Origin: Kineosporia babensis
GTDB taxonomy: Bacteria; Actinomycetota; Actinomycetes; Actinomycetales; Kineosporiaceae
Reading direction: 5' to 3'
DNA length: 64,000 nucleotides
Assembly: GCF_021129305.1 (NCBI RefSeq)
Contig: NZ_JAJOMB010000017.1
Location: forward strand, 167,968 to 231,967
Part shown: piece after piece, positions 59,362 to 64,000 of the stretch
How positions within the stretch are numbered: position 1 is the stretch's first letter
Layout: each line of letters opens with the position of its first letter
The notes under the pieces: model-generated
The model's database searches: none
Seen by the model: the letters and a program-made list of their open reading frames with translations, nothing else
Told to the model about the DNA's origin: nothing
Made by a program: the position numbers and the translations under genes

Positions 59362-60171
59362 TCAGGTCTCCTTACGCCGCAGATCGGGAAAGATCGGTCC
59401 CAGGTCGGAATCCGGATCGGTGCTCATATCGTGCCGGGGTCGCGCCTGCCTCGGAACGAGGCCGGTGCGTGGGGTGAGCATGGGCGCTTCTCCGGATTCC
59501 GACTCAGCTTCTTGCGGGGCCTTTCCGAGGTTGGGCGGGGCGTCCGGGCGGGTGAGCTTGACCCGGTCCAGCGAGATCGCCCCGACAAAGGCCGAGGATG
59601 TGATCGTGGCGTCCGGGCCGATGCTGAATTCGATCGGCTGGTTGCGGATGTCGGCGACCGGGTTGCGGATGTGCGCCCCGCGATTGTGAATGCGTACAGG
59701 CCGGTTCTGGACGCGGGCCCGTTGATTCGGGATGAACGCGGTCTTGTTCTGGGCATTTGGTTTTTGGCCGACCGGCTTTTGAGTGGCGGGCTTTTGGGTA
59801 GCGGGCCTTTGAGTGGCCGGCTTTTGGCTGGCTGGACCGCCGGCCGCATGGGCCTCACCTCCGCTGAGGTTCAGCACGATCACACCCAGCACGATCAGGA
59901 GCACCCCGCAGGCCCGGGGCAGGGTGATCGACTCACCGAACAGCATGATCCCGACGATCGTGATCGCCGCCGTTCCGACCGCCGACCAGATCGCGTAAAC
60001 CAGGCCCACGTCAAATGTTTTCAGCGCGAATCCGAGTAAGCTGAAACAGCCGACGTAGCCCACCACCACAATCACACTCGGCCAGAAGCGGGTGAATCCG
60101 TCGGCGGTCTTCAGACTGACCGTCGCAATGACCTCCAGCACGATTGCCCCGGCCAAGGCCAGCCAAGCCAC
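59362..60171 (-). CDS. SMR/EmrE-type multidrug transporter with a ~165-residue C-terminal extension
   Basis: The first 105 residues are a complete four-helix small multidrug resistance protein: essential Glu13 in LEVIATVSLK, GFTRFWPSV, YAIWSAVGTAAI and GVLLIVLGVIVLNL, closest to the EmrE/Qac type. About 165 hydrophilic residues then follow, starting with KPAT/QKP repeats (about 112-137), then Asn/Arg-rich PNQRARVQNRPV-like units and an acidic Pro-rich end. SMR proteins are normally about 107 aa. The extension has normal codon bias and no stop, so it appears translated. GTG 60171 follows GGGGGA. Confidence 0.85.
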   Translation of the reverse strand: MAWLALAGAIVLEVIATVSLKTADGFTRFWPSVIVVVGYVGCFSLLGFALKTFDVGLVYAIWSAVGTAAITIVGIMLFGESITLPRACGVLLIVLGVIVLNLSGGEAHAAGGPASQKPATQRPATQKPATQKPVGQKPNAQNKTAFIPNQRARVQNRPVRIHNRGAHIRNPVADIRNQPIEFSIGPDATITSSAFVGAISLDRVKLTRPDAPPNLGKAPQEAESESGEAPMLTPRTGLVPRQARPRHDMSTDPDSDLGPIFPDLRRKET

Positions 60172-60305
60172 GAAAATCCCCCAGATCCGGACGTGATCAA
60201 CTTTCCCGGAAGCCTAACCCGAAACTGACTGCGGAGTAGCCGACCCCGGGGCGAACGGGCCGAATTTCCGCGAATTAGAAGCTCATTTCGGGGGCGGTCC
60301 CTGCA

Positions 60306-60329
60306 AATCGGGCATTCGATGACCCGATT
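60306..60329. promoter_or_regulatory. 7-bp inverted repeat between SMR and ApbE genes
   Basis: AATCGGG (60306-60312) and CCCGATT (60323-60329) form a perfect inverted repeat with a 10-nt spacer in the middle of the 302-nt divergent region 60172-60473. It could be an operator serving either gene. No riboswitch consensus was recognised. Confidence 0.4.
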
Positions 60330-60473
60330 CGAATTCCGTCCCACCAGCACAGGTGGTGCACAGAATTCACAGGTCTTTCTTAGGTAACACGCACAGCAGA
60401 CTTTCAGACTGCTCTGCCGATCAATCCAGCTGCCGAGTTCAAGGTGATGACAACGAATTCCTGAGGAGGAGCC

Positions 60474-61442
60474 GTGGCCATCACCGATCTCGTCGCACCT
60501 GGTCTTCTGCCGATGCAGCGCACCCGGACCAGCGGTGCCAGGAGCGCCAGCTGGCCCGCCTGGGGTACCACCGCGTCGGTCACGGTGGACGATCCGGCCG
60601 CGCTGAACGTGGCCCGGCGGATCGTGGCCCGGCAGTTCGCCGCCGCCGAGAAGGCGGCGGCGCGGTTCCGGAAGGATGCCGAACTGCACAAGCTCTACCG
60701 CGCGGCAGGTCGTCCGGTGACGATCAGCCCGTTGCTGGCCGAGCTGGTGGCGGCGGCTCTGCGGGTGGCCGAGCGCACCGACGGTGATGTCGACCCCACG
60801 GTGGGCGCGGCGATGACCTGGGCCGATTCCCGCGGCCGGGATCGTTCGGCGCTGCCGGTCTGCGGGTCCCGCACCACCCGGTCCCGGCCGGTGCCGGGCT
60901 GGGAGCAGGTCCGGCTGGAGGGCCGCAAGCTCCAGGTCCCGGCCGGAACCACGCTCGACCTCAGTGCCACCGCCAAAGCGGCGATCTGCGACCGGGCGGC
61001 CGCCCGGGTACACGAGCGGGTGGATGCCGGGGTGCTGGTCCAGCTCGGTGGGAACGTGGCTTCGGCCGGTCCGGCGCCGGCCGAAGGATGGCGGGTGCGC
61101 ATCGAGGATCGCCCGTACGGCGAGGTCTACCTGGATCCCGGCTCCGCGCTGGCCACCTCACGTTCCGGGGTCCGGCCTGGTCATCGCCGGGATCCGCGAG
61201 TCAGTCAGCTGATCGATCCGCACACCGGGGAACTGCCGCTGCCGGTCTGGCGGATGGTCAGCGCCATCGGCTTCAGCGCGCTCGAGGCCTCGGCCTACAC
61301 CACCGCCTCGCTGGTGCGGGGCACCCGGGCGCGTACCTGGCTGACTCAGCTGTGGGTGCCCGCGCGGCTGGTCACAACGGCCGAGGACGAGTTGCTCGCG
61401 GGCAACTGGGAGGCCCACACCGTTGCCCTGAAAGACCTTTAG
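60474..61442 (+). CDS. apbE: ApbE-family FAD:protein FMN transferase
   Basis: A 322-aa enzyme of the family that attaches FMN covalently to Thr/Ser of target flavoproteins. Recognisable parts are WGTTASVTV, the DGDVDPTVG segment, LDLSATAKAAICDRAA, LVQLGGNVASAG and the metal loop around ALEASAYTTASLVRG, where Glu replaces the usual Asp. No signal peptide is seen. GTG 60474 follows GAGGAG. No FMN-accepting protein (FMN-binding or NqrC/RnfG-like) lies nearby; the next gene is a GT39 glycosyltransferase 127 nt downstream. Confidence 0.88.
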   Translation: MAITDLVAPGLLPMQRTRTSGARSASWPAWGTTASVTVDDPAALNVARRIVARQFAAAEKAAARFRKDAELHKLYRAAGRPVTISPLLAELVAAALRVAERTDGDVDPTVGAAMTWADSRGRDRSALPVCGSRTTRSRPVPGWEQVRLEGRKLQVPAGTTLDLSATAKAAICDRAAARVHERVDAGVLVQLGGNVASAGPAPAEGWRVRIEDRPYGEVYLDPGSALATSRSGVRPGHRRDPRVSQLIDPHTGELPLPVWRMVSAIGFSALEASAYTTASLVRGTRARTWLTQLWVPARLVTTAEDELLAGNWEAHTVALKDL

Positions 61443-61569
61443 AACCAACCGACGCGTGACCTCACGTTTGGGTGCCTCCGGCGCGTCTACCTAGTGAGGA
61501 CTGCTTTCTTCCGGGCGTTTTCCGACCGCTTGCTGCTTTCCGACTGCCATACGACAAGGACCAGAACTG

Positions 61570-63765
61570 ATGACGACCACCCTCGACAGCCCGGCCGGCG
61601 CCGAGCCATCGGAAACCGGAAGACGAGCCGCCCGATCCGCCCAGCGGCCGTCCCGGCTGAACTCGCTGGTCCGGGGGCGGGCAGAGGACGCCCCCTGGGT
61701 CCGGCCGGCGCTGTTCGGCCTGCTGGTCAGCACCGCCTTCCTGTACATGTGGGGGCTGGGTGAGTCGGGCTGGGCCAACTCGTTCTACTCGGCCGCGGTG
61801 CAGGCCGGGTCGGAGAGCTGGAAGGCGTTCTTCTTCGGCTCCTCGGATGCGGCGAACGCGATCACGGTGGACAAGCCGCCCCTGGCCCTGTGGCCGATGG
61901 CCCTGTCGGTGCGGATCTTCGGCCTGAGCTCCTGGAGCATCCTGCTGCCGCAGGCCGTGATGGGAGTGGCCACCGTCGGCCTGCTCTTCACCACGGTACG
62001 GCGGCACTTCGGCGCCGGGGCCGGGCTGCTGGCCGGGGCCGTGCTGGCCACCACGCCGGTGGCCGCGCTGATGTTCCGCTTCAACAACCCCGATGCGCTG
62101 CTGGTCCTGCTGATGACGGCCGGAGCGTACTTCGTGCTGCGGGCAATCGAGCACGCCCGGCTGCGCTGGCTGGTGCTCGCCGGGGTGATGGTCGGCCTGG
62201 GCTTCCTGACCAAGCAGCTGCAGGCCCTGCTGGTGGTACCCGCCTTCGGTCTGGCCTACCTGTGGGCCGCGCCGACCAGCTTCGCCAAGCGGATCGGGCA
62301 CCTGCTGGCCGCTTTCGCCGCGATGATCGTCTCGGCCGGCTGGTGGATCGCCATCGTCGAGCTGGTCCCGGCCTCGGCCCGGCCCTACATCGGCGGCTCG
62401 CAGAACAACTCGATCCTCGAGCTCACCCTCGGCTACAACGGCCTGGGCCGGCTGACCGGTGAGGAGACCGGCAGCGTCGGCAGCAACGGCAACTGGGGCG
62501 AGACCGGCATCACCCGGCTGTTCACCTCCGAGTTCGGCGGCCAGATCACCTGGCTCCTGCCGGCCGCGCTGATCCTGCTGGTGGCCGGGCTCGTCGCCAC
62601 CCGAAAACTGCCCCGCACCAGCACCGGCCGGGCCGCGTTCATCGTCTGGGGCGGCTGGCTGGTGACCACCTTCGTCACCTTCAGCCTGATGCAGGGCATC
62701 TTCCACGCCTACTACACCGTTGCCCTGGCCCCGGCCATCGCCGCCCTGATCGGCATCGGCGTGGCCACCCTCTGGCGCAGCAAGACCACCGGCGTGCTCG
62801 TCCTGGCCGGCACCGTCCTGGCCACGGCCCTGTGGAGCTTCACCCTGCTGGCCCGTAGCTCCGACTGGCACCCCTGGCTGCGCTACGTCGTCCTGATCGC
62901 CGGTGTCCTGGCCGCCCTCGGCCTCGCCGCCTCCACCTGGTTCACCGCCCAGATGAACGCAGCCACCCGCCGACGCCTCATGCTCGGCGTCGGCTCCCTG
63001 GCCCTGATCTCCGCCCTGCTCGGCCCGCTCGGCTACTCCCTGAACACCGCCTCCACCGCTCACACCGGCTCCATCCCCTCCGCCGGCCCCAGCGTCAGCC
63101 AGTCCGGCTTCGGCGGCGGTCCGGGCGGCGGCGGTAACGGTGGCGGCCCTGGCGGCGGCACCGGTGGCGGCGGTTTCGGCGGCGGCACCGGCGGCCCTGG
63201 TACTCAGTCCCAGGGCGGCACCCAGTCCCAGGGCGGCACCCAGTCCCAGGGCGGCACCCAGTCCCAGGGCGGCTCGCAGTCGCAGGGCGGAACTCAGTCT
63301 CAAGGCGGAACTCAAGGCGGCCAGTCCCAGAGCCAAGGCGGATTCGGCGGCGGCGGAATGGGCGGCGGCGGTGGCGGAATGGGCGGTCTGCTCAACGCCA
63401 CCGACCCCAGCGACGAACTGGTAGCCGCCCTGCAGTCCAACGCCGACTCCTACACCTGGGCCGCCGCCACCGTCGGCTCCAACAACGCCTCCGGCTACCA
63501 GCTGGCCTCCGAAGAACCGGTCATGGCCATCGGCGGCTTCAACGGCTCCGACCCCGCCCCCACCCTCGCCCAGTTCCAGGAATACGTCGCCAACGGCCAG
63601 ATCCACTACTTCATCTCCGGCGGCAGCGTCGGCCAGAACAGCATGGGCGGCAGCGACGCCGCCGCCGAGATCACCGAGTGGATCGAAGCCAACTACACCG
63701 CCACCACCATCGGCGACACCACCGTCTACGACCTCACCCAGGCCACCACCTCAACCACCAACTGA
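61570..63765 (+). CDS. GT39-family membrane glycosyltransferase with Gly/Ser/Gln repeat domain
   Basis: A 731-aa polytopic protein. Residues 40-485 have ten or more transmembrane helices and the ArnT/mannosyltransferase-like first loop (GLGESGWANSFYSAAVQAG, then VDKPPLALW). It probably transfers a sugar from a polyprenyl-phosphate donor outside the membrane. A Gly-rich hinge (about 515-544), TQSQGG hexapeptide repeats (545-580) and an external domain of about 130 residues follow (LNATDPSDELVAALQ to TVYDLTQA). ATG 61570 has an AAGGA site. The glycosylated target is unknown. Confidence 0.9.
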   Translation: MTTTLDSPAGAEPSETGRRAARSAQRPSRLNSLVRGRAEDAPWVRPALFGLLVSTAFLYMWGLGESGWANSFYSAAVQAGSESWKAFFFGSSDAANAITVDKPPLALWPMALSVRIFGLSSWSILLPQAVMGVATVGLLFTTVRRHFGAGAGLLAGAVLATTPVAALMFRFNNPDALLVLLMTAGAYFVLRAIEHARLRWLVLAGVMVGLGFLTKQLQALLVVPAFGLAYLWAAPTSFAKRIGHLLAAFAAMIVSAGWWIAIVELVPASARPYIGGSQNNSILELTLGYNGLGRLTGEETGSVGSNGNWGETGITRLFTSEFGGQITWLLPAALILLVAGLVATRKLPRTSTGRAAFIVWGGWLVTTFVTFSLMQGIFHAYYTVALAPAIAALIGIGVATLWRSKTTGVLVLAGTVLATALWSFTLLARSSDWHPWLRYVVLIAGVLAALGLAASTWFTAQMNAATRRRLMLGVGSLALISALLGPLGYSLNTASTAHTGSIPSAGPSVSQSGFGGGPGGGGNGGGPGGGTGGGGFGGGTGGPGTQSQGGTQSQGGTQSQGGTQSQGGSQSQGGTQSQGGTQGGQSQSQGGFGGGGMGGGGGGMGGLLNATDPSDELVAALQSNADSYTWAAATVGSNNASGYQLASEEPVMAIGGFNGSDPAPTLAQFQEYVANGQIHYFISGGSVGQNSMGGSDAAAEITEWIEANYTATTIGDTTVYDLTQATTSTTN
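63202..63309 (+). repeat. In-frame 18-bp repeat encoding TQSQGG
   Basis: Six 18-bp units (ACCCAGTCCCAGGGCGGC and variants) run head to tail inside the GT39 gene. The first four are nearly identical and later ones diverge at wobble positions. A change in copy number would lengthen or shorten the linker without shifting the frame. Confidence 0.9.
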
Positions 63766-63778
63766 CCCCCGACCCCCG

Positions 63779-63807
63779 CGCCACCCCACCTCCCAGGTGG
63801 GGCGGCG
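63779..63807 (+). terminator. Hairpin after the GT39 gene
   Basis: CCCCACCT (63784-63791) pairs with AGGTGGGG (63795-63802) over a CCC loop; the stem continues after one mismatch with CGCC/GGCG. It starts 14 nt after the stop codon. No T tract. Confidence 0.65.
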
Positions 63808-63815
63808 CCCCCATG

Positions 63816-63860
63816 CCCACTTCCCCCACGCCCACTTCCCCCACGCCCACTTCCCCCATG
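63816..63860. repeat. 15-bp minisatellite (three units)
   Basis: CCCACTTCCCCCACG occurs three times head to tail (63816, 63831, 63846), the last ending ATG instead of ACG. The strand is strongly C-rich. Short minus-strand open frames here translate the repeat only and are not supported as genes. Confidence 0.85.
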
Positions 63861-63937
63861 CCCGCTCCCACTGGCCCCTTCCCCCACGTCTACTCCCCAC
63901 GAGCCCACTCCAAGCAAGCCCACCCGCACCGTGTAAG

Positions 63938-64000
63938 CACCTCACCTGGCCACCTCACCTGGCCACCTCACCTGGCCACCTCACCTGGCCACCTCACCTG
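63938..64000. repeat. 13-bp minisatellite running off the window edge
   Basis: CACCTCACCTGGC is repeated exactly four times from 63938 to 63989 and continues for 11 nt to the last base. The full array length is unknown because the window ends inside it. No gene is visible in 63766-64000. Confidence 0.9.

Noticed and set aside
60172..60473. Guanidine riboswitch upstream of the SMR transporter
   Set aside because: No ykkC or mini-ykkC consensus could be matched, and the transporter is EmrE/Qac-like rather than Gdx-like.
63726..63945. Small minus-strand proteins with KWAWG or GSGRGG repeats at the right edge
   Set aside because: They only translate the 15-bp minisatellite, with no ribosome site or domain.

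Overview
The window is very GC-rich, densely coding DNA with GTG/TTG starts and many 4-nt ATGA/GTGA start-stop overlaps, typical of a filamentous actinomycete (Actinomycetota; a Kineosporia-like lineage fits, but the genus cannot be proven from sequence alone). The block at 39.6-54.7 kb (tRNA-Leu(CAG), fhaA-fhaB-pstP-rodA-pbpA-pknA-pknB, trpG/pabA, a DUF881 gene, crgA, a rhomboid protease, cyclophilin) is the conserved near-oriC cell-wall/division cluster of actinobacteria (Mycobacterium tuberculosis Rv0009-Rv0020 order), so the window probably lies within some tens of kb of the replication origin.

Layout. 0-6.1 kb: phosphoglucomutase, an FAD oxidoreductase plus fatty-acyl methyltransferase pair resembling the 10-methyl branched fatty acid enzymes, and an EAL-HDOD signalling protein. 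6.1-10.9 kb: a secreted CAP-domain protein with a very long linker, an MDR oxidoreductase, a repeat-filled intergenic region, and Ohr divergent from a TetR regulator with duplicated operators. 10.9-17.1 kb: a 1466-aa SF1 helicase-nuclease fusion, a LigD-type polymerase and a small XRE protein. 17.1-19.8 kb: an NAD-kinase-like protein and an SPFH protein divergent from a NrtR-like NUDIX regulator, with two matching palindromes between them. 19.9-29.6 kb: an AAA/DUF4143 ATPase, two ABC-2 exporters, a large SARP-NTPase-TPR regulator and a Gln/Gly-rich protein. 29.7-33.2 kb: a lone Flp pilin, a lipoprotein sulfatase and an orphan adenine methyltransferase.

33.2-39.4 kb: a five-gene operon in which every junction is a 4-nt overlap (VanX-like D,D-dipeptidase, alanine racemase, D-Ala ligase, NarL-type sensor kinase, LuxR-type response regulator), divergent from a murF homologue. 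All enzymes act on the D-Ala-D-Ala end of the peptidoglycan stem, so this looks like a self-regulated module that remodels cell-wall precursors. It is the best candidate here for an undescribed system.

39.6-54.7 kb: the conserved FHA/kinase/phosphatase/SEDS/PBP operon described above. 54.8-64 kb: a SARP regulator divergent from an alpha/beta hydrolase with three 11-bp-phased repeats between them, a MarR-like regulator, heme A synthase, an EmrE-type transporter with a long C-terminal tail, an ApbE-like FMN transferase, a GT39 glycosyltransferase with hexapeptide repeats, and minisatellites running off the window edge. No prophage, insertion sequence, rRNA or CRISPR array was seen.
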